Shown here: positions 16,987-25,627 of the stretch, in pieces
How positions within the stretch are numbered: position 1 is the first letter of the stretch
Layout of the letters: each line of letters begins with the position of its first letter
Origin: Sphaerothrix epifaneia
GTDB taxonomy: Bacteria; Cyanobacteriota; Cyanobacteriia; Phormidesmidales; Phormidesmidaceae
DNA length: 64,000 nt
Direction: 5' to 3'
NCBI RefSeq assembly: GCF_042788235.1
Contig: NZ_JBHZOL010000102.1
Coordinates: 15,437 to 79,436, forward strand
The notes under the pieces: model-generated
Databases searched by the model: none
Seen by the model: only the letters and a program-made list of their open reading frames with translations
Told to the model about the DNA's origin: nothing
Made by a program: the position numbers and the translations under genes

Positions 16987-18426
16987 ATGGCAGCGGATTC
17001 TAAAATTCATTTCACGATGCACCTGAGCGATCGCAGTTTGGATGAAGCCGAACGCGACCAGCAAATTCGAGAGCTGTTTGAAAAAATTCAGTCGCTCACT
17101 GGGATTGAAGCCCCCCGCTACATAACGGGCGCTGCTACTAACGGCCATCGCAGCGGCATTGAAATTGCCCAGCTTGAAGCCGATCGACTACGCCCCCTGC
17201 TAAGCCTGGTGGCCAATCGTCTAGACAAAAAACCGCTGGAAACACAGGTTGTTTTACAGGTGGGTACCACTCACCTGCAAATCCAGACCCGTAAATCTGA
17301 AGAAGTGTTAGCGCTGTTGCCACTGGCCGAACGTCTTTTACCCAAACATCTGGTTTATCAAGGCAAAGCGGCAGCTTACGCCCGTCGAACCGGGTTTACG
17401 CCCGTTGAGCGAGCCAATCTAGAATTGCTGCGCTACCAGCTTGACCTCAATCCTGACGAAGCTCAGGTGATTCAGGCCAAAGCCCTTGGGCCTTACGAAA
17501 CCTTTGAGCAACGCTTGGGCCGCTATGAACAGGTGCTGAGCGAAGAAATTCGACGGCAATACCCCTTAAGCGATGAAACCGAAGCCGAGCTGAAGCGTTT
17601 GCAAGAGAGCTTAGGGCTGGACTATGAAGATGTAGCTGAGATTCGTGACAAGCATCTTTCTAGAGCGCAGAGCGATCAAAAGCAGGTGGATGAACTCAAA
17701 GCCACCATCACGCAGCTACAGACCCGCATTACCCAGCTACAGCAGCCTATCCCAGAGCCAGAAAAGCCGCCTGAACCACCGACGCGCGATCGCTACCGAC
17801 AGGAATTTCAGCAGGTGATTCAGCATACGCTTTATCCAAACGACTTTGATCGCGGTCGCTTAGAGCAGTGCCGCCGCCTTTGGCAGCTTTCAACGGCAGA
17901 AGTTCAAGCCATTGAGCAGTCGGTTACCGACCAACTCTATGGCGCAATCACCTCTAGCAGAGGGGTAGACTATCGCCGCTTGCGCCAACTGCTGTGGTCT
18001 AAGCAGTGGCAAGAAGCCGACCGCGAAACCGAGCGGGTAATGCTACAGGCTGGTAGCCAAGATATGCGACCACTGAGCAGTTCTTTGCTCAATAGCTTTC
18101 CCTGTGTGGATTTGGTGACTGTAGATGGTCTGTGGCAACGCTACAGCGATCGCCGCTATGGCTTTGTTGCTCAACGCCAAATTTACACCGAGCAACCAAC
18201 TATCCAAGATTTTTTGCGAATTGTGGGCTGGCAGGATAACTGGGGCTGGGGGGGGGTTTTGAGAATCTCCAAAGCTTACAGCGATCTCCAGTTTCATGAG
18301 GGTGCGCCCAAAGGGCATTTACCCACTTGGCGCTGGGCCTGTACAACGCTAGAAAGTATCTATGCTGTTGGCTCGGCTGAAATTGATGCTTTTTTTGATC
18401 GGCTCAATCATTGTCTGCCGTCATAG
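16987..18426 (+). CDS. GUN4-domain protein with N-terminal effector-type module and coiled coil
   Basis: 479 residues from MAADSKIHF (upstream in-frame starts at 16918 and 16972 are possible). Residues ~1-115 form an alpha/beta module (QIRELFEKIQSLTG ... TQVVLQVGTTHLQIQTRK) that resembles small effector-associated domains. Residues ~140-260 are helical, with a coiled coil ending in a Gln-rich heptad stretch, then a Pro-rich linker (PEPEKPPEPP). The GUN4 domain occupies about 325-475 (DYRRLRQLLWSKQWQEADRETE, VDGLWQRYSDRRYGFVAQRQ, APKGHLPTWRW). The core would bind a tetrapyrrole or similar ligand. It is followed 21 bp later by a second GUN4-domain gene on the same strand, so they are probably co-transcribed. 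Confidence 0.85.
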   Translation: MAADSKIHFTMHLSDRSLDEAERDQQIRELFEKIQSLTGIEAPRYITGAATNGHRSGIEIAQLEADRLRPLLSLVANRLDKKPLETQVVLQVGTTHLQIQTRKSEEVLALLPLAERLLPKHLVYQGKAAAYARRTGFTPVERANLELLRYQLDLNPDEAQVIQAKALGPYETFEQRLGRYEQVLSEEIRRQYPLSDETEAELKRLQESLGLDYEDVAEIRDKHLSRAQSDQKQVDELKATITQLQTRITQLQQPIPEPEKPPEPPTRDRYRQEFQQVIQHTLYPNDFDRGRLEQCRRLWQLSTAEVQAIEQSVTDQLYGAITSSRGVDYRRLRQLLWSKQWQEADRETERVMLQAGSQDMRPLSSSLLNSFPCVDLVTVDGLWQRYSDRRYGFVAQRQIYTEQPTIQDFLRIVGWQDNWGWGGVLRISKAYSDLQFHEGAPKGHLPTWRWACTTLESIYAVGSAEIDAFFDRLNHCLPS

Positions 18427-18447
18427 CTTTTCCAGAGGTGTCACTCC

Positions 18448-18966
18448 ATGCAAACCACAATTCCAGCTCTGGACTACCAAGACCTCGATAACCTCTTATC
18501 AGAACAAGACTGGGAAGCGGCTGATCGGGCGACAGCCGATCTGTTGCGACAAGCAGCTAACCAACTTGAGGCGATCGCTCTCCCTACAGAGGCGATCGCC
18601 CATTTACCCTGTGCTGATTTGCATCGGCTTGATCAGCTCTGGACACAGCACAGTCGCGGTCAGTTTGGGTTTTCGGTGCAGCGAGAGATTTACACGTCTC
18701 TTGATTACAATGCGGTTCAATTTAGCCACGCCGTTGGCTGGACGCCTTGGGCCATCAAGCCCTTTGCTTTTTTTCGCTTCTATTCTCGGCTCAATTTTAG
18801 CCTCGATGCCCCCAGAGGCCAGTTCCCGGCACTTTGGTTTTGGCAGCTTTCTTTAGAAAATTCGTTTTTAGCGGGTGGATTTGGCAGCGGTCGGGGGGCA
18901 GGTTACGTAGATGCTGACAAGTTAGATGCTCTCATGCTTAGATTAGAGCGCTGTAGTTTGCAGTAA
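18448..18966 (+). CDS. Stand-alone GUN4-domain protein
   Basis: 172 residues, almost entirely a GUN4 core: LDYQDLDNLLSEQDWEAADRAT at the N-terminus, LDQLWTQHSRGQFGFSVQREI in the middle and APRGQFPALWFWQLS towards the end. A good ribosome-binding site (GAGGTG) precedes the ATG. It lacks the N-terminal helical bundle of canonical Gun4. It is the second gene of a pair with the 479-residue GUN4 protein, 21 bp after its stop. It is likely soluble and ligand-binding; whether it touches Mg-chelatase is unknown. The C-terminal GFGSGRGAGYVDADKLD is unusual compared with the other two copies. Confidence 0.85.
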   Translation: MQTTIPALDYQDLDNLLSEQDWEAADRATADLLRQAANQLEAIALPTEAIAHLPCADLHRLDQLWTQHSRGQFGFSVQREIYTSLDYNAVQFSHAVGWTPWAIKPFAFFRFYSRLNFSLDAPRGQFPALWFWQLSLENSFLAGGFGSGRGAGYVDADKLDALMLRLERCSLQ

Positions 18967-19031
18967 GTGCTAGCGATCGCTTAGCTCTATACTTTGCTAA
19001 ACATACTGACCCCTTTCGCCTGCTGGGGGTC

Positions 19032-19061
19032 ATCTGAGATTGAGCAATCTGAGATTGAGCA
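19032..19061 (+). repeat. 15-bp tandem duplication next to a start codon
   Basis: ATCTGAGATTGAGCA occurs twice in direct succession (19032-19046 and 19047-19061), ending 2 bp before the ATG of the LD-carboxypeptidase gene. It looks like a recent duplication in the 5' leader and occupies the ribosome-binding region. Confidence 0.75.
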
Positions 19062-19063
19062 AG

Positions 19064-20110
19064 ATGATTCACCGCCGAAATTTTCTCACAATAGCAGCGC
19101 TAACCAGTCTCATCACTCCCCTGCTGCCTCACCGCCTGGGACAGGCTACTGCTTCAGCCAAGTTAAAACCTCGCCGGCTTTTACCAGGTGATACGGTCGG
19201 TATTATCAGCCCTGCGGGGGCGACATTTCGGCGCGAAGAGTTAAACATTGTGATGGATGCCGTACGGGGGCTGGGGCTGGTGCCCAAGCTAGCTCCTCAT
19301 GTGCTCGATCGCTACGGCTATTTAGCAGGCCGCGATCGCGATCGCGCTGCCGATATTAACCAGTTTTTTGCTGACCCAGAGGTAGCGGCACTGCTACCGA
19401 TTCGTGGCGACTGGGGTAGTAGTCGGGTGCTGCCTTACCTAGACTATCAACGAATTCAGCAAAATCCCAAAATTGTTGTTGGCTTTAGTGACATTACAGC
19501 CTTGCTGTTGGGCATTCATGCCCAAACAGGTCTAATTACCTTTCACGGGCCGCATGGGCTAACTTCGTGGCGACCTGACCAAACGGCGTCCTTTCGGCAG
19601 GTGCTTTTTGAAGGGCAATCTCTAACCATTGCCAACACGGTCGCAGCCGAAGATTTAGATCGCCTCATGCCAGTGCGCAACCGGATTCAGACCCTCACAC
19701 CGGGAGAAGCCCAAGGCAAACTAATTGGCGGCAATCTCTCAGTCATCGCTGGTATCGTCGGCTCGCCCTATATGCCCGACTTAACAGGCGCTGTCTTGTT
19801 TTTGGAAGATGTGGGTGAAAGTATTTATCGAATCGATCGCATGCTGACCCAGCTCAAGCTCGCAGGCATGCTTGACCAGCTTTCGGGATTTATTTTCGGC
19901 CAGTGTTCCCATTGTGGCCCCGGTGAAGATTACGGTTCGCTAACGCTAGAAGAAGTCCTGCAAGACCACATTGCGCCTTTGGGCATTCCGGCTTGGATGG
20001 GAGCCGCGATTGGACACGTAGAGCCAATTTTGACGTTGCCTATCGGAGCCGAAGTCCTGATCGAAGCCACTGCTGGCACCCTGCAGATGCTAGAACCCGC
20101 TGTTGCCTAG
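19064..20110 (+). CDS. Exported LD-carboxypeptidase (S66 family)
   Basis: 348 residues from ATG 19064. The N-terminus MIHRRNFLTIAALTSL is a twin-arginine-type export signal, ending near the alanine-rich QATASA at ~27-32. This supports the ATG over the upstream TTG. The S66 fold follows: PGDTVGIISPAG, the GDWGSSR loop, nucleophile Ser142 in VGFSDITALL, FHGPHG, GGNLSVI, LEDVGE and the GH...LPIG region carrying the catalytic His. The enzyme cleaves the L,D bond of tetrapeptides in murein turnover. Classical LdcA is cytoplasmic, so an exported version would act in the periplasm or lumen. It is a single gene downstream of the GUN4 pair. Confidence 0.88.
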   Translation: MIHRRNFLTIAALTSLITPLLPHRLGQATASAKLKPRRLLPGDTVGIISPAGATFRREELNIVMDAVRGLGLVPKLAPHVLDRYGYLAGRDRDRAADINQFFADPEVAALLPIRGDWGSSRVLPYLDYQRIQQNPKIVVGFSDITALLLGIHAQTGLITFHGPHGLTSWRPDQTASFRQVLFEGQSLTIANTVAAEDLDRLMPVRNRIQTLTPGEAQGKLIGGNLSVIAGIVGSPYMPDLTGAVLFLEDVGESIYRIDRMLTQLKLAGMLDQLSGFIFGQCSHCGPGEDYGSLTLEEVLQDHIAPLGIPAWMGAAIGHVEPILTLPIGAEVLIEATAGTLQMLEPAVA

Positions 20111-20173
20111 TGGTGTTTAAAGTTCTCTTTCGTTTTTGAGTGAGGCGCGATCGTAGACGCCACAATCAAAATA

Positions 20174-20187
20174 GTAGTCATTGATAC
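20174..20187 (+). promoter_or_regulatory. Possible NtcA-type site upstream of gdhA
   Basis: GTA-N8-TAC lies 47 bp before the gdhA start codon. The flanks are not palindromic, unlike the icd site. A six-base match of this kind is expected a few times by chance in the intergenic DNA of this window, so it is a candidate only. The metabolic context (2-oxoglutarate and ammonium) is what makes it worth noting. Confidence 0.35.
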
Positions 20188-20234
20188 GAAATGCTGCCAA
20201 TGACCTCACACCGCTACAAACAAGGTCTTTATTT

Positions 20235-21530
20235 ATGACGAATACTTTGTTGTCGGATGCCAACCGTCGCCTGGAGCGCGCCCTTAAGTACGCCCATATT
20301 TCAGACGACGCCAGCGAACGGCTGAGATTTCCCAAAGCTAGCCTCAAAGTTTCTATCCCAGTGCGGATGGACGATGGTTCACTCAGGGTCTTTGAGGGCT
20401 ATCGAGTCCACTACGATGACACTCGCGGCCCCACCAAAGGGGGCATTCGCTTCCATCCCAAAGTAACGATGGACGAAGTGCAGTCTTTAGCCTTCTGGAT
20501 GACATTTAAATGTGCGGCGCTCAATCTTCCTCTAGGCGGTGCCAAAGGAGGCATCACGCTTAATCCTAAAGAACTCTCCAAATTTGAGTTAGAGCGTTTG
20601 AGCCGAGGCTATATTGACGCGATCGCAGATTTTATTGGCCCCGACGTTGATATTCCAGCCCCAGATGTTTACACAAACGCCATGATCATGGGCTGGATGA
20701 TGGATCAATACAGCATTATCCGTCGCCAGCGTTGTCCCGCAGTTATTACTGGCAAACCCATTGGCATGGGAGGTAGCCTGGGACGAGACACAGCCACGGG
20801 AATGGGCGCGTTTTACGTGCTAGAAGCCATGATGCCCAAGTTTGACAAAGCGCCCCCAGAAACCACTGTCGCTGTCCAAGGGTTTGGCAACGCGGGGAGT
20901 GTGATTGCGCAATGCTTATTTGACGCTGGTTATCGGGTAGTGGCTGTAAGTGACTCTCAAGGCGGGGTCTATTGTCCTCAAGGGCTTGACATTCCTAGCA
21001 TTCGCCAGTTTAAGACTTCTACTCGCAGTGTCAAAGCGGTGTACTGTGAAGGCACCGTTTGCAACCTGGTAGACAACTACACCACCCTCAGCAATGCCGA
21101 CCTTTTGACGTTGAAAGTGGATATCTTGATCCCCGCCGCTTTAGAAAATCAGATTACAGAAGCCAACGCCGCTGATATTCAGGCCAAATACATTTTTGAA
21201 GTAGCCAACGGCCCCATTTCTTCAAGCGGCGATCGCATTCTTGAAGAAAAAGGTACCTATGTCTTTCCCGATATCCTGGTCAATGCGGGGGGTGTAACCG
21301 TCAGCTATTTTGAATGGGTGCAAAACCGCAGTGGCCTTTACTGGACATTGAGCGAAATTAATAGTCGGTTGAAGCAGCGCATAGTAACCGAAGCTGAAGC
21401 TGTCTGGCGGATTGCTCACGAACTGGCTATTCCCTTACGAACCGCAGCTTATGTTCATGCCCTAGAGCGCTTAGGAGAAGCTCTCAATGCCAAAGGTACA
21501 CGAGAATACTTTACAGATCCGCGCTTCTAA
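20235..21530 (+). CDS. gdhA: Glutamate dehydrogenase (Glu/Leu/Phe/Val family)
   Basis: 431 residues from ATG 20235, which has AAGG about ten bases upstream; the longer frame adds 18 residues of poor quality. Conserved features are RGPTKGGIRFHP, the catalytic Lys104 in PLGGAKGGI, PAPDVYTNAMIMGWMMD, the nucleotide-binding VQGFGNAGSV, and the late VNAGGVTVSYFEW. The enzyme interconverts glutamate with 2-oxoglutarate plus ammonium. The length fits the hexameric ~430-residue class, and the specificity residues read as glutamate-type by overall resemblance. It is monocistronic, with a possible NtcA-type site just upstream. Confidence 0.92.
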   Translation: MTNTLLSDANRRLERALKYAHISDDASERLRFPKASLKVSIPVRMDDGSLRVFEGYRVHYDDTRGPTKGGIRFHPKVTMDEVQSLAFWMTFKCAALNLPLGGAKGGITLNPKELSKFELERLSRGYIDAIADFIGPDVDIPAPDVYTNAMIMGWMMDQYSIIRRQRCPAVITGKPIGMGGSLGRDTATGMGAFYVLEAMMPKFDKAPPETTVAVQGFGNAGSVIAQCLFDAGYRVVAVSDSQGGVYCPQGLDIPSIRQFKTSTRSVKAVYCEGTVCNLVDNYTTLSNADLLTLKVDILIPAALENQITEANAADIQAKYIFEVANGPISSSGDRILEEKGTYVFPDILVNAGGVTVSYFEWVQNRSGLYWTLSEINSRLKQRIVTEAEAVWRIAHELAIPLRTAAYVHALERLGEALNAKGTREYFTDPRF

Positions 21531-22062
21531 ACCAGCGTCTGGCAGTTACCCCTCATCAGCTAGCGCGATGGGGTCGCTTGAGCAAAACGGATTGAGCAGC
21601 TAGTAGCAAATACAGCTCAGGAGGCTAGTCTGTCAGAGCTAAGCTCCTTTAGCCAAACCTTGCAGCTTTCTATACCCCCAATCCTTGCCCCATGCACGGG
21701 CACGATATTGTTTCTCTTAGTAGATGGCAGTCACTTGACTAAGATGCTACAGAAACTTTAGATACCCAGCATCTAAGTAAACGAGTTGATAGGGTAAAGC
21801 AGGAAGCTTGTATGCTAAAGCCTGGATTAGGGCACACTAAAGCTGGGAGACTTCTTGATATCTCAATAAATATCCTGTGTAGTCTAAAGATTCTTGCAAG
21901 GCATTTCATTTAGCTTTCATTAAGCTTGCAAGGCTAGATAAGTTTGATTTACTAGTCAAGTGCCCCCAGTGCATAGAATCTGCCCCCCCTGCTGCTCAAT
22001 TCTGGTAAGTTCTTTATTTCACAATTTCGCTAATCCCTTTTAGGCACGGCAACTAGACGTTT
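21531..22062. other. 532-bp intergenic region
   Basis: Lies between gdhA and the glycosyltransferase gene, both on the plus strand. Only very short frames occur (under 20 codons), with no tRNA and no hairpin followed by a T-run. It presumably carries the glycosyltransferase promoter. Nothing else is supported. Confidence 0.5.
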
Positions 22063-23349
22063 ATGCGTATTTTGATCTACTCATACAATTACCATCCTGA
22101 ACCCATTGGCATTGCCCCCTTAATGACGGAATTAGCTGAAGGCTTAGTCAAGCAGGGGCATCAGGTTCGTGTGGTAACTGCAATGCCGAACTATCCGGAG
22201 CGTCAAATTTATCCAGAGTATCGGGGGAAGCTGTACTGCACTGAGGAAATTAACGGGGTAACGGTTCAGCGGTGCTACGTCTCTATCCGGCCTGATCCCG
22301 GTCTAGTTACTCGCGTTCTCTTAGATGGTAGCTTCATTTTCTTAAGCTTTTTTCAAGCTTTAAGGGGCTGGCGGCCAGATGTCATTCTTTCGACCAGTCC
22401 TTCTCTACCTGCATGTTTACCGGTAGCTTTGCTGAAGTGGCTTTATTCTTGTCCCACGGTTCTAAATTTGCAAGATATTTTGCCAGAAGCGGCTGTTCGT
22501 ACAGGCTTAATTAGCAATCAATTTGCTATTCGAATTTTTGAAGTTTTGGAGAAGTTTGCTTACAAGAGTGCCACTAAAATCAGCGTTATTACAGAAGGGT
22601 TCGCAGAGAACTTAGTCGGCAAAGGCGTCTCTCGCGATCGCATGGTTTGCATCCCCAACTGGGTCGATATCAATTTCATTTGTCCTCAGCCAAAGCATGA
22701 AAATGCTTTCCGAGCAGCCCACAATCTAAAGGATAAATTTGTTGTTCTTTACTCTGGCAATATTGCACGAACCCAGGGTATTCGAACAATTATTCGCTCG
22801 GCTGCTTTGCTAAAGCCTTATCCCGAAATTGCTTTCGTCATTTCAGGAGAAGAGCGCCAACTCGCTCATTTAGACGAACTCCGACAAGAACTCGGTGCGA
22901 CCAACGTTCTTTTGCTGCCTTTTGTAGCCCGCGAAGATTTGCCAGAAATGCTAGCCGCTTCTGATGTGGGTCTTATCATGCAAAAGAAGAGCATGGTAGG
23001 CTTCAACATGCCTTCAAAGACACAGGTACTCTTGGCAAGTGGTCGCCCTATTATTGCTTCAGTGCCTAGCGATGGAGCCGCTGCCAAGGCGGTTACTAGA
23101 AGCGGTGGAGGGTTAGTCGTAAAACCTGAAAACCCAACCAGCCTAGCCAAAGCGATTCTACATTTGTTTAAGCATCCTGAAAAAGCAGCCAAGCTGGGAT
23201 ATCAGGGACGACGTCACGCAGAAACCCATTACTCCTTCCATCAAGCTCTCCAAGCTTACGAAGAACTTTTTGAAGAACTGAGTCTGGTCTCTTCAAGCAG
23301 CATTGATCCAACCTCTAAAGCCTTGAGTGACCTCCGACATGGCTTATAA
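22063..23349 (+). CDS. WcaI-like family 4 glycosyltransferase
   Basis: 428 residues with the GT-B double Rossmann fold. The N-terminal half begins MRILIYSYNYHPEPIGIAP and MTELAEGLVKQGHQVRVVT, the signature of the WcaI (colanic acid) branch. The donor-binding half shows VLYSGNIARTQGI, ISGEERQ and the acidic/Gly-rich VKPENPTSLAKAI. A hydrophobic stretch at ~85-125 probably provides monotopic membrane contact. It should transfer a nucleotide-activated sugar onto a lipid-linked or extracellular polysaccharide precursor. No other polysaccharide genes flank it, so the polymer is unknown. Confidence 0.87.
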   Translation: MRILIYSYNYHPEPIGIAPLMTELAEGLVKQGHQVRVVTAMPNYPERQIYPEYRGKLYCTEEINGVTVQRCYVSIRPDPGLVTRVLLDGSFIFLSFFQALRGWRPDVILSTSPSLPACLPVALLKWLYSCPTVLNLQDILPEAAVRTGLISNQFAIRIFEVLEKFAYKSATKISVITEGFAENLVGKGVSRDRMVCIPNWVDINFICPQPKHENAFRAAHNLKDKFVVLYSGNIARTQGIRTIIRSAALLKPYPEIAFVISGEERQLAHLDELRQELGATNVLLLPFVAREDLPEMLAASDVGLIMQKKSMVGFNMPSKTQVLLASGRPIIASVPSDGAAAKAVTRSGGGLVVKPENPTSLAKAILHLFKHPEKAAKLGYQGRRHAETHYSFHQALQAYEELFEELSLVSSSSIDPTSKALSDLRHGL

Positions 23350-23354
23350 GCGCA

Positions 23355-23401
23355 AGATTCTTCCTGGGTTTTAGCCATCATTGGCGACTGAGGAAGAATC
23401 T
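23355..23401. terminator. Stem-loop between convergent genes
   Basis: AGATTCTTCC (23355-23364) pairs perfectly with GGAAGAATCT (23392-23401). An inner GCCA/TGGC stem lies in the 27-nt loop. It sits between two convergent stop codons, so a bidirectional transcription end is the simplest reading. No strong T-run follows on either strand. Confidence 0.5.
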
Positions 23402-23438
23402 CTCTCCGCTTCCCCACGCCGGGTTAAGGGCTATGTCA

Positions 23439-24407
23439 CTAAGCAATTTGTAAAATCATGCCCTCTCTAGCAAGTCGGGCATTGGGAAAGTCACCTCTGA
23501 TCTGCATCTCAATACAGTCTAAGGAATCATCGTCATGAGCAGGGTTATGGTGAAACATAATCAGCTCTTGGACATTCGCAGCTTTAGCCACTTCGATGCC
23601 TGATTTCCAAGGAGCGACTAAAGATTGCTTTTGAAAATTGTGATCGTTGTGATCAGCATAAGTGCCATCGTAGATTAGAACATCAGCCTGTTGCGCTAAG
23701 TATTGCAAATTTTGATTGCCTGCTTCTTGAGAATGATCGGTATCGGTTGCATAAACCACCGATCGCCCCTCCCAGGTAATGCGGTAGCCCAAAGCACTGG
23801 TTAAACGGTTGAGCGAGACAGTTTCAATCACCACATCATCAATAGAAATCACGCTGCCAGCCGAAATGTTGAGAAAATTAAGATGCGATCGCATCCGCTG
23901 TAGCGGCGTTGGAAAATTAGGCTGTAGCATCTGATCGGTTAGACACTGCTTAATGGAAGCGCCGTTAGGAGCAGTGGCTCCGTAGATGTGAAACTGGTTC
24001 CCTTCGGTAAAAGCTGGAACGAAAAAGGGAAAGCCTTGAATGCGATCCCAGTGGGTATGGGTAAAGAAAATATGAGCCTCAACCCGAGCAGTTTGCTTTA
24101 GCAGGTGTTTTCCTAAAACACTCAACCCCGTACCCCCATCTAGAATCAACCGTTTGTTGCCTACTAACACCTCGACGCAGGCCGTATTTCCTCCGTAGCG
24201 AACGGTACTAGCCCCTGGTGTGGGAATACTGCCGCGTACGCCCCAAAACTGCACTACAAAGGAAGAGCCAAGCTGCATTTCGCTAGGTAGGGAAAAGTCT
24301 ACTGGATGTCCAGAGAGGTTCACATTATCAGGCAGGGAGATGGAATCGGGATCTAGCATTTGAGATTGGCTGAACTCTAATTGGTGGCGTGAATACTCGC
24401 TCTGCAA
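23439..24407 (-). CDS. MBL-fold hydrolase-like protein with altered metal ligands
   Basis: 322 residues: a ~50-residue polar N-terminal extension, then a metallo-beta-lactamase fold starting VVQFWGVRGSIPTPG. The first metal motif reads HTHWDR (H117, H119, D121, R122) where HxHxDH is usual. At the expected third-histidine loop the sequence is LNRLTSALGYRI with Arg201. The bridging Asp region (YATDTD, 219-224) and the late FHHNPAH (285-291) remain. The closest general relatives are RNase Z-like or cyclic-phosphodiesterase-type MBL proteins. With two ligands changed to Arg, mononuclear or altered chemistry is possible. Monocistronic. Confidence 0.83.
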   Translation of the reverse strand: MQSEYSRHQLEFSQSQMLDPDSISLPDNVNLSGHPVDFSLPSEMQLGSSFVVQFWGVRGSIPTPGASTVRYGGNTACVEVLVGNKRLILDGGTGLSVLGKHLLKQTARVEAHIFFTHTHWDRIQGFPFFVPAFTEGNQFHIYGATAPNGASIKQCLTDQMLQPNFPTPLQRMRSHLNFLNISAGSVISIDDVVIETVSLNRLTSALGYRITWEGRSVVYATDTDHSQEAGNQNLQYLAQQADVLIYDGTYADHNDHNFQKQSLVAPWKSGIEVAKAANVQELIMFHHNPAHDDDSLDCIEMQIRGDFPNARLAREGMILQIA

Positions 24408-24625
24408 TTAGGGAAAGTTTGCACTGTGGCGGTTAAAGGCAAATTAGCTTGAAAGGCGGATTTAAGGTCGACAGATCTATCTTCTCTGTATATACCGTTA
24501 ACTGGATACTATTCGGGAAGGTTTCTGGTGAATTTGTCACGTAATGGCATTAGTTTAGAAGACTTTTTAGCACCATTGGTGATTTGATCCCGTTAATATA
24601 GTTCAGACAGCTAAAATAAAAAGAT

Positions 24626-24709
24626 TGGGTATCTTAAACCCCTTGCGACCAAAACGTCTGTCAAGAGAACAGTCTTAAATAGCTAAGAACTGTTATTTTA
24701 AGATACCCA
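24626..24709. repeat. 13-bp inverted repeat with nested hairpin, 3' of ppa
   Basis: TGGGTATCTTAAA (24626-24638) and TTTAAGATACCCA (24697-24709) are perfect complements over a 58-nt interior. The interior can itself pair AACAGT with ACTGTT. It begins 28 bp past the ppa stop codon on the minus strand. It could be a 3' stabilising structure or transcription end for ppa. The remainder of 24408-24736 shows no gene. Confidence 0.6.
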
Positions 24710-24736
24710 GCTTCAGTTTGGCTCTATAAGTGAGCC

Positions 24737-25255
24737 TTAGCTTTCGGGTTTGAAGTTATTGATGCATTCTTCAACTAAAGCGCTAACCCGCTCGACATCT
24801 TTCCAACCCAAGATTTCAGTTACCTTTTTTTCTAGATTCTTGTAGGTTTTGAAAAACTCTGCAATTTCATCTAGACGGTGGGGAGCTATGTCGTCAAGAG
24901 ACTTGACGTTAGCATAGCGTGGATCAGAGTCTGGGACGCAAAGGATTTTCTCGTCGCGATCGCCTCCATCAATCATCTCTAGCATCCCAATAGGACGGGC
25001 AGCAATGACGCACCCTGGAAAAGTGGGCTGATCCATGATGACCATGCCGTCTAGCGGATCCCCGTCATCTGCTAGGGTATTAGGCACAAACCCATAGTCA
25101 CAGGGATAGTGAACCGCCGAAAAAAGAACCCGATCGAGGGCGAAGGCCTGCAGATCTTTATCAAATTCGTATTTGTTCCGGCTGCCTGCAGGAATTTCAA
25201 TCAGAACATTAATCAACCCAGGCTTAGGCTGAGCAGGAATGCGAGATAGCTCCAC
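24737..25255 (-). CDS. ppa: Inorganic pyrophosphatase (family I)
   Basis: 172 residues, normal for bacterial soluble PPase. The active-site set is present: EIPAGSRNKYEFDKD, DRVLFSAVHYPCDYGFVPNT, and the metal-binding triad in DDGDPLDGMVIMD, followed by DEKILCVPDSDPRY and the C-terminal HRLDEIAEFFKTYKNLE. It hydrolyses pyrophosphate to two phosphates and pulls biosynthetic reactions forward in the cytoplasm. Single gene; a structured inverted repeat follows its stop. Confidence 0.96.
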   Translation of the reverse strand: MELSRIPAQPKPGLINVLIEIPAGSRNKYEFDKDLQAFALDRVLFSAVHYPCDYGFVPNTLADDGDPLDGMVIMDQPTFPGCVIAARPIGMLEMIDGGDRDEKILCVPDSDPRYANVKSLDDIAPHRLDEIAEFFKTYKNLEKKVTEILGWKDVERVSALVEECINNFKPES

Positions 25256-25441
25256 AACGCTTCTCCAAGCTTACTTTGACATAGACCGCAATTAGCTGAG
25301 CTGCTGCAAGCAGCTCAGCCAATAAACGGCTCGTTTAGAATTTTAGGCGAATTAAGCCCCAAATCCTGCCTAGGAAAACAGGCTTTAAGAAAACTGCATG
25401 CAAGCACTTACTTCTCTAAGTCGTGTTTTTCTCGCTGTTCC

Positions 25442-25627
25442 TTAGTCTCTGGAGCGCAGGATTCGATACGAGGGCTGATCAAGAACGTCGATCTTAGCAG
25501 AAGAAAAGTGGGCGATCGCGAACATTGGCAATACCAAGGTGGTTAGGGCAATGACAAAGCCAATAAGGCTGGACAAACGACTGTGAGGTTGTTCAGGAGG
25601 GTTGTCAGATTGACTGGCAGATTCCAT
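25442..25627 (-). CDS. Small single-pass membrane protein
   Basis: 61 residues: a polar N-terminus (MESASQSDNPPEQPHSR), one hydrophobic helix at about 19-41 (LIGFVIALTTLVLPMFAIAHF) and a short basic tail ending PSYRILRSRD. The topology resembles small thylakoid or plasma-membrane subunits, but it does not match any photosystem or cytochrome small subunit I know. No clear ribosome-binding site precedes the ATG. It is probably real because of its sensible composition and isolated position with space for a promoter on its 5' side. Confidence 0.55.
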   Translation of the reverse strand: MESASQSDNPPEQPHSRLSSLIGFVIALTTLVLPMFAIAHFSSAKIDVLDQPSYRILRSRD

